Shown here: in pieces, positions 1 to 11,355 of the stretch
Layout of the letters: each line of letters opens with the position of its first letter
Numbering within the stretch: position 1 is the first letter of the stretch
Assembly: GCA_009602725.1 (NCBI GenBank)
Contig: WELB01000204.1
Coordinates: 1-40,731, forward strand
Length of the DNA stretch: 40,731 bases
From: Spirogloea muscicola
Lineage: Eukaryota > Streptophyta > Zygnematophyceae > Spirogloeales > Spirogloeaceae
Direction of reading: 5' to 3'
Notes under the pieces: generated by a model
Seen by the model: only the letters and a program-made list of their open reading frames with translations
Database searches by the model: none
What the model was told of the DNA's origin: nothing
Made by a program: the position numbers and the translations under genes

Positions 1-61
1 GCAAGAAGAAGCTGCAGCAGTTAAAAGAGTGGGGCAGAGGGTTTAATTGGCTGTGTTCAGG

Positions 62-496
62 TCATTGTTCGCGAGACTCGAACGGGAGCGGAACTTCCTG
101 CGCGTTGGCATAGAACTCTTCCAGGTTGTAGAAAGCGCGTTCCGGCGCCAGGAAGATGTGCACCACCACGTCGCCTGCCGCGAGCACGGCAAAATCAGCG
201 TGGACGACAATTGGGTACAGGCTGCGGGCTGCAAGCGGCAGCATCGGTGCTGGCAATGTGCAGGCGTACCAAAGTCGAGCAGCGTCCAGCTGCTGGGGCT
301 GCGGCCGGTGCCGCTGGCCTCGCAAAGTGGTGGTCCGCCTCGACCTGAAGTCGAGCAGACATGGCCTCGATCTGGGGCCGCGAGAAGGCGGTGACGATGA
401 CGAAGAAGCGCGTCCAGTACACGAGCGGCTTCTCGTGCAGCACGTGGATGGCGGCGCCCTTCATCTCGCTGGCGTAGCCGGCCATGGCCACCGCGA
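62..496 (-). CDS. Iojap/RsfS-family ribosomal silencing factor, 3' exons only
   Basis: Two exons of an Iojap (RsfS, DUF143) protein are readable. The 5' one (about 345-496) encodes AMAGYASEMKGAAIHVL followed by VYWTRFFVIVTAFSRPQIEA, which is the family core in which the ligand-like segment precedes SRPQ. It ends at a CAG|GTCGAG donor. The last exon (about 62-174) follows a GCGGCAG acceptor and encodes GDVVVHIFLAPERAFYNLEE, the diagnostic GDVxVHIF..R.FY.LE signature, ending in PFESREQ and a TGA. The family binds ribosomal protein L14 and prevents subunit joining; nuclear copies in plants and algae usually act in plastids or mitochondria. A short linker exon between the two pieces (175-344) may be missing from this model, because the phases do not join directly. 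The N-terminal targeting exons were not found in 500-1500. Family call is strong; boundaries are approximate. Confidence 0.75.
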
Positions 497-1581
497 CTGA
501 CGCCCCGTACGCACCCACGTATCAGTACTGGGGCTTTGGGCTGGAGGCTCAGTGTGTATTGAGTAGTGGAGGGCCTGAGTGGCCAAGCACAAAGGCAGGC
601 ACATTGATAGGTTGGGTGTGGGGTTTCGCTATTCTTGGGGCTTGGAATCTATTGATGAATAATTGAGGGTTCCTAGATGAGGAGTTGAATCTAGCCCCAA
701 CCGGTTTTAGGGTTTCGAGTGAAGGAGTTTCGGTTTAGGAGGGCCCAAGACCCTACAGCTAATCATATCATGCCAACCTGAAGTGCGGCCTGTAAGGGAC
801 CAACTCGCTCCCAGTGCACGCCTATGCAGGTAAGGATCAGACAAGTGGAACCTGACCTCTGAAGCCATCTCCAGATATCTGGCATATACTATACTGACTC
901 TAGATGTACCAGGCTCCCCAATCAAGCTCATGCGGAATCTCTTGGAACGAGGTCTGTCACCAGCTGAAGGTGCAGACTACAACATCTCAGGATCCTCACG
1001 CGAGGAACCAGCCCAGGCCATAGTCAACAATTCTTTGCTGCCTATTTCAGCACATCTCCGGTCTTTTGCGGGCTATCCATCTTCGCCCTCGCCCTCTTTT
1101 GGAAGAGCAGCTGCTGCTCTGCCAAAAGCGCTGCATCATATCCTCATTTCCGAACTCACCTTCCCGGCCTCCTCCCCTCCAGCCAATGCTCGACTCAGCG
1201 AGCAGCCCCTCTTTAAACAGTGGACTATTTGCGATGAGATACTCCTTCCTCGTACTCTACAAAGAAAAGGACTACCCCTGAGGCAGAAGCTCTAAGCGAG
1301 ATGGTCAGCAAAGCATGGAAACTCTTGACCGCTTCAATGCTGCAGCCTTGTGGATCGAAGTTGGCGAGCAACAGGCCATACTCCTGCATTTGAGCGGCAG
1401 CTGGACAATGACTGCCAATTATGGATAATTGTTCTGAAGCCTAATTGTGTGCAGAAGCACGTGTGTACTGCCCGAGAACCGGACATCACCATCAGGCAAT
1501 GTCAGCCACCGTGACTGAAGCCTCCCCAAATATCACTTTCAAAATCTGCTCCTGCTGTCGCATCTAGATCCAGAAGACGTC
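497..1581. other. Intergenic / unresolved 5' part of the Iojap gene
   Basis: No convincing coding sequence on either strand. The upstream exons of the Iojap gene should lie here but none could be recognised. Positions about 575-606 hold a reverse-orientation fragment of the lineage C retroelement tail (gtggccaagcacaaaggc). A TTTTAGGGTTT motif sits near 703-714. An open frame at 930-1295 on the plus strand has no recognisable domain and no supporting splice pattern. Confidence 0.5.
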
Positions 1582-4500
1582 CTAGAGCAGCGGCAAAGCA
1601 GCGGCAGTGATGACAGCCAGAGCATAGGAGCCCGCCAGCAAGGAGGCGGCCCCTCCACTGGCGGAGGAGCCGGGGGGTGCATTGGCAGGAGGGATGCCCT
1701 TGACGCCCGGCGGCGGGGAGCTCCCAGGCGGCGACCGAGCCACGGTTGAGGACGATGTTGAGTCCCCGTCGTTGGCCTTGATGGGCTGGCTGCCTGCAGC
1801 CAGCAGAGGATAACATAGCTTGCAGTGGGCAGTCTGTGTGGCACTTGCAAAGCTGCTGCATGGCTGGGCAGTACGACTGGCTTGCCAACTACATTGCCTT
1901 GCGTGTGTCCGTACTTTTAGCTACAAGGCCCAACTCCAAAGCTTAAGTGTGCACAGATCAAACTTCGCGCTGAGGGCCGAGTGCGCTTCTTACAATCGGT
2001 AGGTAGCCATCCAAGCTGGCCTCCTGCCACATCGTATATGACAAGCTGGTCCTGGAGAACAATGTCTGCTCCATGGCAGCAAATACGATGGACTGAATCG
2101 TGTGTGATAAAGAACCCTGCGCTTGTCAACATGCGGCCCTCACCCAGCCCAATCGTCAAACGACCGAACTCCTGTGGTGCACTCCTGCCTCCTTTTCTAC
2201 GTAAGAGCACGTCTTACGGAACGGTGCGGAGGTTACCTCCAAGGATTGTCATCGAGGTGCTGCTGGTGGGGTCAGAGGCGGCCAGCAATCCAAGGCACGC
2301 AGCTTCGACATTGCCGCCGCTCCCACCAAACTGCACAACAGTCCCCCCTTGACAATGAAACTCAGGGCCGGGAGGACACGCTCTGAGGTGTGTCTGCTTA
2401 TACACTCAGCCAAGATAAGAGATTTAACAGAGTTGTGGAGTGCGCAGAATGCGGAACTGACCGTAGCGAGGAGGATGTACGAAGTCCCACTCAAGGGCAT
2501 GTCAGCGCCGTCAAAGTTAAGGGTGAGCACGGGGAACAATGTCGCCAGCTCACTCTCATCCCTGCACAACCGTGGAGCGCAAGCATGCACTAATTGCTTA
2601 AAGTTATGGCCTGATTCACTCGTCCAAAGCACGTCTCCTAGCCCTTCTTCCTGGCACAAGCAGGCCTGCTTTGACGTGCAGCAAGAGCATCTATGGTTGC
2701 CTCTATGGTGGCATCTAGCAGGTGCTCACATGCCGGTGTAGTCCCAGCAAAGAAGCCCGCCGGTGTTACGCGGGTCGAGCTGCTGCAGACTCACTTGGTT
2801 GGTGAGCTGTGCAAAGACAGCCAAGACAAGTGCAAGAGCATCAGCTTCGCTGCCGGCACAGCAGCACGCTCCCTCAGAATCTCATAATTTGAACAATAAC
2901 CTGCAGTTGTGATCCAGCTTTGAGAATGATTGAGCACAACACAGGGCTCGAGCGAGCTCAAGGAGATTGTTTGGAGCCTGTGCTTCACCTCCTGAGCAAG
3001 CTGGTTGTACACGTCCGATGGTATGGAGGCCAAGGTCGTGCCAGAGTCGAAGATTGTGCCGTAGCCAAAGGAGGACGAGTCCAGTCCCAGCGAGTTGGTG
3101 CCAACAGTGATGTCGTTGAGCCCGGCGTAGTAATGAGGTCTGCGCAGTAGGAGCACCGGGCGCACGGCGTCAGCTGCAGGCCGGTGCCAGCTTTGCCAAA
3201 AGCGAGTGGAGAACCAGCACCACGAGCACAAATAGCGAGCGAGGCGGCGCATGCGCAGCCGGCGACGCACCTGCTGCGTGACTGTAGCAGCGGCGTGAAG
3301 GAGGCACCCGGCGCAGACACGTTGCCAAGGACCAGGATGCCGCCTCCGTCCGCCTCGCCGCCCAGGCAGTGCGCAAACGTGTTGGGGGCCTTCTTCTGAG
3401 CAAGTGCCGAACGGCGCCATGAGCTCCACGTATAAGACCGTCCCATCAATCGTGAGCGCTGGTGAGAGGAGAGCAAGCCACCGAGAACGCAGATCAAAAC
3501 AGAGCTAGGGGAGGCTGACACTGACCTGCGCGACGAGCTGCGAGGTGATGGAGATGGTGTTGACGCCGAGCCCCATGAGGCCGTCGACCACAGACTTTTC
3601 TGACACGAGGTTGCCGCTCTGGTTGAAAGCGCAGCCAAAGAGCACGCTGGCGCTCGTGGCGGAGCCGTTGAGGTTGTTGTACGTCATGACGTCGTCGACG
3701 AGGTACCCCAAGGACTGGCTGCCGTCGCCGTACTGCAGCTGGTAGTAGCAGAAATTGTCGGCGGTGCCGGAGCCCGTGACGCAGCCGACGTCGAGGGTGC
3801 TGCCCGTCTCCTGGAAGTTGCTGCACGTCGTCGAGGAGCAGTCGACCGCGGACGCGGAGGAGGACTTGGCGGGGTCGTAGGGCGTGGCCAGCGACACGAG
3901 CGTGGACGACGAGGGGCAGCTCTTGCACGGGGCGCAGTTCACCCACAGCAGGTCGCTGCCGGTGTCGATCTGCACGTTGAACGTCTCCTTGCTGGCCCCC
4001 AGCTGGATGCTCGTGTAGTACAGCCTGGCCCGACACGCAGTTAAGCCGCCATGTCAGGGAGCTTCGAACATTGAAAACTATTTACCCTTGACTGAACTGG
4101 ACTCTCGTGTATTGAAGGCCAGAGTGGCCAAGTACAGCGGCAAGCACATCTGGTGACGTACATTACCCTACTCATTGCAGACTGACAGGCTCAGTGATCG
4201 CGGGTCAACACATAATGGTCGCTAATCGATGCCTGATTACCAGAAGGCAGATTCCAAGCACACATATAGCACCAACTAGAGCTCGCCCAGCATTCTGACC
4301 ACAGCCCATGTCAGGACTGCATCCATTACAGCCAGCATAAGAGAGCAATTAGCCTGACTGAGCTTAATGGGCGAGGGTGATCGCAGCGGCGGCGCACCCG
4401 GCAACGGTGGGCGACAGGTTGCCCACGAGCTGGAGGTCGGCGCCGCCGGCGAGGCTGCGACCGCGCAGCGCCGCCTCGGCGCGGCCGTTGTCGTGCGCCT

Positions 4501-4858
4501 GCATCTCCGCCAGGCGCTCCCACGTGACGTGCAGGAAGCCGCCGGCCGCCGGCTTGCTCCCGCGCCCCGCGAACCTGCGCACGACGCCATCGCGCGCAGC
4601 TCAGGCGACGGCCGCCGCAGCCAGCGCCGCAGCCTGAGCTACTCAGCGCCTGCGCCGCGGGTCGTCCGGCCATGGCTCGCCGCTGGTGAAGGCCGTCAAC
4701 GGCACCGCCGCCACAGCGGCAGCGCGTCCGAGCCGCGGCGGCAAGGCGGACGCTGGTGGTCCTGTGCTGCGAGCCTGGGGTCTCTAGGCGCGCAGCGCTG
4801 CGGGGCTTTGCAGGGGNAGGAGCGCGAGCAGCAGCGGGGCCGCGGCGCTGGCGGCCAT
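1582..4858 (-). CDS. Secreted plant-type aspartic protease (pepsin A1, nepenthesin-like) with probable GPI anchor
   Basis: Nine exons were assembled by hand, phases agreeing at each junction: about 4398-4858 (start, with a gap at 4817), 3526-4024, 3271-3395, 2989-3139, 2730-2782, 2462-2561, 2237-2393, 1994-2065, 1582-1793. The start at 4858 gives a signal peptide (MAASAAAPLLLALL). The mature part shows GNLSPTVAG-LYYTSIQLG, the first catalytic motif DTGSDLLWVNC followed by a Cys-rich insert, flap YYQLQYGDGS, second catalytic motif FDSGTTLASIP, and TILGD-IVLQDQLVIYDV. The last exon is Ser/Pro/Gly-rich and ends in a small-residue site plus hydrophobic tail (LLAGSYALAVITAAALPLL), typical of a GPI-attachment signal. 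Both Asp residues are present, so an active extracellular or wall-associated endopeptidase is likely. The predicted protein is about 530-550 residues. The 68-bp intron 2394-2461 is the least certain junction, as is the part of the first exon around the gap. Confidence 0.85.
4105..4265 (-). repeat. Lineage C retroelement tail inside a protease intron
   Basis: Read on the minus strand, this intron sequence (intron 4025-4397) matches copies at 18000-18172, 29180-29345 and 35700-35860. It has the GCTTGGAATCTGCC start, a degenerate TCGATTAGCGACC segment, a GGGTAATGTACGTCA block and GTGCTTGCCGCTGTACTTGG. It is diverged and lacks an open frame, so it is an old insertion. It has the same orientation as the host gene. 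Confidence 0.75.
4817..4817. other. Assembly gap (single n) in the protease signal-peptide exon
   Basis: The n falls directly after codons for APLLLALL. The frame to the right of it runs into a stop shortly afterwards, so unknown sequence including the rest of the first exon or an intron is probably missing here. Confidence 0.6.
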
Positions 4859-4950
4859 GGCGGCGGCTGCGGGCGCCGCGGAGCTGGCGGCCGCGCTGAC
4901 CCGGGAAGGAAGATCGGACGACTCTTTCTTCTCTTCCAGTGAGCGGGCGT

Positions 4951-4970
4951 GGCTGTGATTGGGCCAGCCC
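4951..4970. repeat. CCAAT-containing hairpin repeat upstream of the protease start
   Basis: GGCTGTGATTGGGCCAGCCC is a member of the dispersed hairpin family. On the minus strand, the protease's coding strand, it reads CCCAATCACAGCC and so carries a CCAAT core about 95 bases upstream of the predicted start codon. Similar hairpins with the same CCAATCACAGCC arm occur at 5391-5410 and 6412-6430. Whether it acts as a promoter element is speculation. Confidence 0.4.
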
Positions 4971-5099
4971 AGTGGGAGGAAAAAAGGCCCGAAAGAAGGC
5001 CCCCGCGCAGCATGACACCTCCCCACCGCCGCAGTCCCGCTGCGCCTTTCCGGCGCTTTGCGGTGCCACTTTCTTTCCCTTTCTTCACTTCACTTTCTG

Positions 5100-5717
5100 C
5101 AGGACCCTCTGTAGCTTGAGGATAGGGGCTGGGCAAGCCAGCCCAAAGGAGAATGAACAGAGAACGAGAAGGGGGCCAGAGGAAGCCAGAGGAAGCGCTG
5201 AGAAACCAAAGCCCCTCTGTAGCTGCTAAACGCTCTTCGGCCCCTCCGAGCCCTTGTCAACTCCTCTTGGGCTGGCTAATCACAGCCCTTGCCCCCATTT
5301 GGAGTGCCATTTCCTCTCTCCTTTCCGGCTGCAAGCTACTCTCACCTGCGGCGGTTTGACTGCGAGAGGACGACGCTTCCGGTGGAGGGCGATGGCTGTG
5401 ATTGGCCAGCCCAGATTGTTGACTTCTTCGGGACGCCCGGCGGACTTGATGCGCGACTCACGTGGCCTCCGGGTAGCTCTGTGATCCATCCTCCCCCTGG
5501 GCCGCGGCGCCGGGGACGGAGCACTTGCGGTACGGAACCGGGGCCTCAGCCCTTGCCCCCATTGGGAGTGCCACTTCTCTCCTGTGACCACCCCCGGGGC
5601 GACCACTTCTTCCCATGCGCCATGCACATATACGGCGGCTATGGAACGAAGTGGTCTGCCCTCCTCCATCGCCTGGCACTGCATGTTGATGCCCCGCCGA
5701 CGTAGTCGGGCGGGTAG
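5100..5717. repeat. Cluster of retroelement 3' tails, both orientations
   Basis: 5110-5215 is a reverse-orientation tail (GAGGATAGGGGCTGGGCAAG, then AGAATGAACAGAG and GGGGGCCAGAGGAAG). 5215-5350 is a forward tail (CCCCTCTGTAGCTGCTAAAC, hairpin GGGCTGGCTAATCACAGCCC, then TTGCCCCCATTTGGAGTGCC). 5360-5440 carries another reverse hairpin at 5391-5410, and 5545-5580 another forward tail end. No intact coding region is present. Confidence 0.7.
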
Positions 5718-6000
5718 CTTAGGCCATTCTAGCGTCCCGCAAGCCATCATTGCATGCTATCGGATGAGGCTATCATTGAGTCTGCAGCGCTCCCAAGCAC
5801 TCGCGATTCACCAGCGTGCTGGTCGTGCATTAGCCCAGGCTAATGGCTTCCGTGGTGGTGGTTTGGCTCCTCAGTATAGCTTGTCAGATATGCATGTGCT
5901 TACTCGGGGATATTAGTGTCCCCCTTAGCCAGCTCATTACCCAGTAACCATTTGTAAGGTAGCATTGGCCTCCCTTTCAATTTCATGCGCACCGCGCGCT
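5718..6000 (+). pseudogene. Lineage B retroelement C-terminus, copy 1
   Basis: An open stretch encodes RMRLSLSLQRSQALAIHQRA, then GRALAQANGFRGGG, and ends SLSDMHVLTRGY with TAG at 5914-5916. The LSxSLQR...RAGRAL pattern resembles the extreme C-terminus of non-LTR retrotransposon proteins. It continues into a 3' region (CCAGCTCATTACCCAGTAAC, TTTGTAAGG, ATGCGCACCGCGCGC) shared with copy 2 at 18753-19060 and with 23470-23560. The 5' part of the element is missing, as expected for 5'-truncated LINE insertions. Confidence 0.7.
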
Positions 6001-6875
6001 TTCTTCTTGTGAGGGAGCCCATTGAGTATAGGGGCTGGAAAAGCCAGCCCAAAAAAGAATCAACAAAGGAAGAGAAGGGGGCCAGGGGAAGCGCTAAGAA
6101 GAACAAGCACACCAAGAAGCAAAGCAGCTACGTATCACTCAGTAACCCATGCTAAGCTTCTGCAGTAGGTCATGTAGATCTTTAGATGTGCTTGCCTTCG
6201 TACTTGGCCATTTGGCCTACGTTTGTTTCAAATATACGAAATCTCTTTCCTGCTAAGCAGCCTCAATTCAGAGACAATAGGCTCCTGAAAGTGGGTCTCC
6301 TGGCCAGAGCCAGTGGCAGCAGCGAGGGCTCTGCCGGCGCGCAGGTGCAGCGTCTTGAGTCGCTGTCTGCTTTTTCTCTGGCCCCTTCGAAGCTTGTTCG
6401 TGCCTTTCCCTGGGCTGGCCAATCACAGCCTTCGCCCTCTACTGCAAGAGTCTCTCTCTTCAGGCCCCTCTGTAGCTGCTAAACGCTTGTCGGCCCCTCC
6501 GAACCCTTGTCACTTCTTTTTGGGCTGGCTTTTCACAGTCCTTGCCCCCATTTGGAGTGCCACTTCTTCTTCTTTTCGGGCTGGCTTTCCTCTGGCTCAG
6601 GCCAGGGGACCCGCTTCCAGGAACCCAGTCTCTCTGACCTGAGGCTGCTTCGCAGGGGTTACTACGTGCTTCGTAGCTGCTTAGAGTTCTTTGTTGTGCT
6701 TCTCTTTCTTAGTGCAATCTGCTTGCCCTGGCCTCTTCGCGTCCTTTGTTCATTCCTTTTTGGGCTGGCTTTTTCCAGCCCCTATCCTCAGTGGGCGAGC
6801 CCTTCTTCTTCTTTTCACAGCCCTTGCCCCCATCGGGAGAGCCACTTCCCTTTTTCCGAAGGGCGAAGGGGAGAC
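6000..6875. repeat. Nested lineage A and C retroelement tails
   Basis: In order: reverse hairpin tail 6005-6120 (hairpin 6032-6050); lineage C 3' end 6186-6243 stopping at TATACGAAA; minus-strand lineage A C-terminus 6245-6352 (HLRAGRALAAATGSGQ... SELRLLSRK); forward tails with hairpins at 6412-6430 and about 6521-6543; plus-strand lineage A C-terminus 6587-6668 (GTRFQEPSLSDLRLLRRGYY, stop lost by substitution); and forward tail with hairpin at about 6762-6781. The abutting opposite orientations show insertion of elements into one another. Confidence 0.75.
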
Positions 6876-8693
6876 AGGCCTTTCGCCTTGCACCTGCATG
6901 TTGGCCGAGCAACAGCTGCAGGATGATCACGCCTTTCGCGAGGCGTTGATTCCCTTGACTAGGTCGTCTAGCAATTGATAGACAATCAGGGCAATGCACT
7001 TGGGATGAAGGCGCTGTGCTGCAAGCCAAGTCTAACGGCTAGCTCCTCCCTCGCTTGCTTGGTCAATTACGTCTACAATCTTATATGCTGCCAGTCAAGC
7101 GGCAAGTCATGTAGGCCACCACCTTTATGACCCTCTACTGTACAATTGCTTTGTCTCTGTCCTTCATCACTCGTGCGGTGACCATGAGAGCGAGCCCTGC
7201 AACCCCAACCTCTGGATTGCGCGAGCTGACTCCTTGTATACGAGGAATCCTAGCGTCATTGTCGTCGGTCAGCTAGTTACCCTCCCCTACCGCAGCACCC
7301 CTGCCTCACGACATCGCGAGCTGCGGGTCGCGCAAACCCGGTCGGGCTGACGACACTGACATCGAGCTTTGCGAGGTGGCGTGGACGTGGTGCTGGAGGG
7401 ACAGTGGGGCTGTACAGGAAGAGTACAAATTAACGTTGTAGGACCACGCTCACCCCGCCCTCTGACAGCTTCATGTTGTGCCTGCGACATTTGTCAATGT
7501 TACATGCCCCGATCTATGGTCTANATTAAGATCGGCCTCGGCTGCACTAGAAACAGCTCTTGAAGTGATCGTCGGCAGGGATAGCAAGGCTGCGCTTTGG
7601 ATGCTACTTCTACGTCTTGTTGGGGTGACACTTGTCCAGCTGCAAGTTACTCCGACAATCGGCTGCTGACTCGGGGTTACTAAGCTCCACTGTAGTCCCA
7701 CTTGCATAGCTGTGTGGTTTTAGCGCCATTGAGCACTTTGGACCTTGTCCATTCTTTCTGGGCTGGCTTTTTACAGCCCCCGTCCCTCTTTGGAACTGAT
7801 TATCCACTGGAACTGATATTGGAGCTCACTTCTCTGTGACGTAGTGCACTGTAAGAGGTCACGACTGCTGTAGCATCGGCGAGTGGGAAAGCGAGTGTCT
7901 TTGCCTTAAACTGCAAAAGCCACATGCATGAGATCGGCAACTCCAGCAGGGTGCAGGGGAGGGAATTGCCAAGAACGTTCTCAATCGGGGCTTGCATATG
8001 CCAACCGGCATGTGTCCAATCCCAATCAGCCCTCCTACCATATGCCAGACAGCGCTGCTCTGACTCTTCCAACGGGAGTTTGGGCCTGGGACCCGCGGCC
8101 CGGAGCGGCAACAGATCCTCTAGGGGGACAGCTTCAGAGAAAGAACGTGGTTACCATGCAGATGACCGTGGCTTTAGACTGAGATGGTGGCCAGCCCGGC
8201 CAGCCAGGTACCCAAGAAGAGGAGGCTCTCCAAGGGGAATTGTGTGAGAGGGTCTGGGCGCCCTTCCGCACTGTTGGGACTTTATGAAGTAGTGTGCTAT
8301 CCTTCCCCAACTTTTGCCAATTGTATTTGACATTCCCACACAATCGGGTGTTAGCACCCGTGCTTCGCTGCACGTCATCGTGCTTTGGCTTGACCATCCA
8401 CATCTTATTACGACCTCCTCTCTTCTACCCCTCTCCTACTGTCACTATGCTTCCATGACCCTTGCCGTGCCACAAATCGGGAAGTGGATTTTCCAGGGCA
8501 AGCATGTCCGCGTTCCTGTCAAGATAAGACAATGTCGAGCCCACGAGCACCCATGTGCTGCTCTCGAGCTGCAATTCAGCACTGTACAAGTACAAGGATG
8601 GCAGCAGCGAGGCAAGTCCTCGATCTGGCCTGCTGCCACAAAGACAGCACATGAGCTGCTTGGCAAATATTTGACCACTATATATGTACACTG
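6876..8693. other. Spacer with one lineage M tail and the SPT16 3' flank
   Basis: No gene was recognised. 7600-7683 matches the lineage M C-terminus (PAASYSDNRLLTRGY with TAA at 7681-7683), followed by a forward tail and hairpin GGGCTGGCTTTTTACAGCCC at 7759-7779. A single n at 7524 probably marks another gap of unknown size. 7800-8693 shows no repeat or domain and presumably contains the 3' UTR of SPT16. Confidence 0.5.
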
Positions 8694-11354
8694 TCACCTC
8701 CGCTGGCGCTTGGGGTTGGGGGGCGGGGGTCGTCGACCTGCGGTGGACCCATTGGGCCGTCTTTGCACGGGCGGTGGCGCAGCCCGGCCCCGTGATGCAG
8801 CGCCCGCCCGGCCGCGCTTCCGCCGGCTGTCGTCCTCGGAGTCCGACTCCTCGCCCCGCTCTCGGTCCTCCTTCTTGGCCCTCTCCTCCATCTCGTCCCA
8901 ATCGAGGCCCTCGTCTTCCTCCTCGCCTTCCTCCTCGTCCTCAGAGGCCCCCTCCTCCTCCGAGTCCACAACAGACTCGTCGTCCTCGTCCGATGCCGAC
9001 GACTCAGACGCCACTTCGGCGTCCGAAGGTTGGTAACCCTGCCGGAAGGACGAGTGCCAAGCCAAAGCGAGCCAGGACAGTCAGTGTTTGCAGGCATGCT
9101 TGACAAGCCACAAGACTTTGCCAGTACCTCTTTCTGGACCACGATCACGCACCCATTTGGGATTTACAAGTAAACATGACTTGGACTGAGGAGTATCATT
9201 CTGGTGCCATGCACCTCGTCAGATTCCTGAGAGCCTTCCTCCTCGGAGTCGCTCCCCTCAATATTCAGAAACTCCCAGCCGCCATCAGCGAGGAACTTGT
9301 CGGGGTCTTCGGCAATGGCCTTCAAGATGGTCTTCCAATTAAGATTCAATCTGGACTCGTAGTATTTGATGTTCATGGAATTCAGCCACTCCTTGATGCT
9401 GTCCAGCGATGTCGACGGGATGGCATTGATGCGCATGACCTGCTCACAAACACCTCATAACAGGAAGTGAGGCATAGGGCACATGCCACTGTGACCGCGT
9501 GTAGTGTGGTCAAAGTCTCATACGCGAGCTCTTGTATGAAGAGCTGTTCAGATTCCAGATGGGGACTGCTTGACATCAGACGAGCCACGTAGTATGACTG
9601 CCAGGGACAAAAATAGTAAGCAGAGCTCAATTGGATAAGTGCAGCAGCTGACAGGGTGCACACCTCACGCTTGAAGTCCTTGAAGACGATTGCCATGTCA
9701 AGCGTCTTCTGGCCCAGGCCAACCCTCTCGAGGTTGACAATCTCAATCTCATTGAGCGTGACCACCAAGAAGGGTGTGTCGATGAAGTTCACGAGGCAGT
9801 TGACGGACGGGACAATGAATGATGAGTCCTTGAAGGGAACCCCATAGAACCCCAGCTCACGGAAGGGTATGTCAAATTCCAGATCCAAGTCCCTGTACGT
9901 TCAGCACCAGAGCACAGAGAACTCGCTCATCAGTTTGATTGATGTCATAGTTTTATTGTCGCATTCAACAGAGATGACTGAAGACTACCTGAAAAGCAAA
10001 CCCAGACTTTGTCAAGCATCTCACTCACTTGAAATCGCGCTCCCATTGGTCTTGCACGCGCTTCACGTAGGACTGGAACTCCTGGTTGATCTTGTTGCGG
10101 CGCTCGCGCTCGCGCTGCTCTTCCTCGATCTCATCCGGGTCATACATGGATTTGCGCCCGCCACCCAGCGTCTGGTTGGCCTCCATGACCTCCACGTAGA
10201 ACTGCACGTCCTTGGCCTTCTTGTTACCAACCATGATGGGGTTGTGCAGGTGGAAGTGGAGGATCGTGACCTGCTCATTCTCTGCCGGCTGGAAGAAGGC
10301 GTGCTTGATGTTGCTGTACAGCACGTCCACCCGCTCGTCCGCTTTCACTGTCCCGTACCTAAGAAACATCACGACCCATCGCACACAGCCATGAGTAGAC
10401 AACAAAACTTTCACTCACCCCTTGAGCATAAGCCAATTTTCACTTATTGCTTTGCTGCCTACACGCACCGGAAGCCATTAGCATGTGCTTCCAGCGTGCC
10501 CGTCAGCTTGCGACCGCGGCCGCCAAAAGCTGGCCGTATCCACAGATCCGGCAGCCGAAGCGCCTTGCCCTTAGCCAGCTGCAGGCGCTCCTGCGTCACG
10601 AGCGTTGCCCGCTCTGCCTTCTCCGCATCCCGCTGCCGCACTTGTCGGCTGATCGTCTTTATCAGCTGCACGACCTGGTTGGAGTGCTTCGTGTCGCTCG
10701 ACCGAAAGGAGCACTCCTTGAGGTACACGGCATCGGGAAACTTCTGGACCGGCATGTCAGTCGCCGTGAAGCCTGCGCTGGGCACGTTGAAGATGATGCG
10801 GATGTAACTGTGGCCTCCGTCCTGCTGCACGTTTGCGTTCTTGATCGTCGACATGTGGAATGGCACCATGAGGCCGTAGATGGGCAGCAGCACAGCTTCA
10901 TTCTTCTGGTCCACCTGATGGCAGACGACAAAGACACGGCTCAACTTGGAACCAAGGACTGGGTCGGGCAGCATGCCTCTGGCTTGTGCTGGAGAAGTGC
11001 CACAATCAAGGAGCTGCGGTTTCTATGTCAAGCTCACAGCTGCAAGCAGTGCAAGCAGTGCTCGGACCTGGATCATCAGCTCTCGCGTAGAGGGTATATC
11101 TTCCACGTTGCGATATGCCATGATCTCGCCAGTCCGCTGCGCGAGGCCTTGCCTGTTCGTGCCATCCACGCCACCTGAGCGGCGAAAAGCGAGCATGACA
11201 CATCAAAAAACAGGGCTGACGTTACTGGACGTAAGCAGAGTGGTAGCTGGACAGACAGCACAACATCACGAGCACAGCAGCATGAGGAAGTATCCAGCAG
11301 ACCAGAGGCGAGGCGCCGCGCTGTCTCCTCGCTCTTCTTGCGGGCCAGCTCTGC
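8694..11354 (-). CDS. SPT16: FACT complex subunit SPT16, C-terminal 577 codons
   Basis: SPT16 is the large subunit of FACT, the histone H2A-H2B/H3-H4 chaperone that works with SSRP1/POB3 during transcription and replication in the nucleus. Exons, with matching phases: 11303-11354 (AELARKKSEETARRLAS), 11068-11174 (GEIMAYRNVEDIPSTRELMI), 10469-10914 (VDQKNEAVLLPIYG ... TLVTQERLQLA ... GTLEAHANGFR), 10029-10358 (VDVLYSNIKHAFFQPAENE ... DVQFYVEVMEANQTLGGG), 9664-9892 (DLEFDIPFRELGF ... ETPFLVV-like NLERVGLGQKTLDMAIVFKD), 9215-9439 (RINAIPSTSLDSIKEWL ... YYESRLNLNW), 8694-9038 (acidic Asp/Glu/Ser tail then basic KRQRR). This covers the middle domain and the acidic C-terminal tail. The N-terminal peptidase-like domain, about 450-480 residues of the usual ~1050, falls in the gap at 11355. 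Confidence 0.95.
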
Positions 11355-11355
11355 N
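11355..11355. other. Collapsed assembly gap hiding the 5' ends of SPT16 and MPP10
   Basis: A single n lies between a minus-strand SPT16 internal exon and a plus-strand MPP10 internal exon. Neither gene has its N-terminal exons in the window, and divergent genes need them, plus promoters, between these exons. Several kilobases are therefore expected to be missing. Confidence 0.85.

Noticed and set aside
930-1295. Plus-strand open frame of 121 codons
   Set aside because: No domain, no homologous repeat, no codon bias and no supporting neighbours.
3494-4036. Arg-rich minus-strand frame of 180 codons
   Set aside because: Alternative frame of the main protease exon, which has the catalytic DTGS motif in its own frame.
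8314-9036. Ser-rich plus-strand frame of 240 codons
   Set aside because: The Ser runs are the reverse complement of the acidic Asp/Glu tail of SPT16.
9869-10807. Plus-strand open frame of 312 codons
   Set aside because: Antisense to well-recognised SPT16 exons; it crosses their introns without any splice logic.
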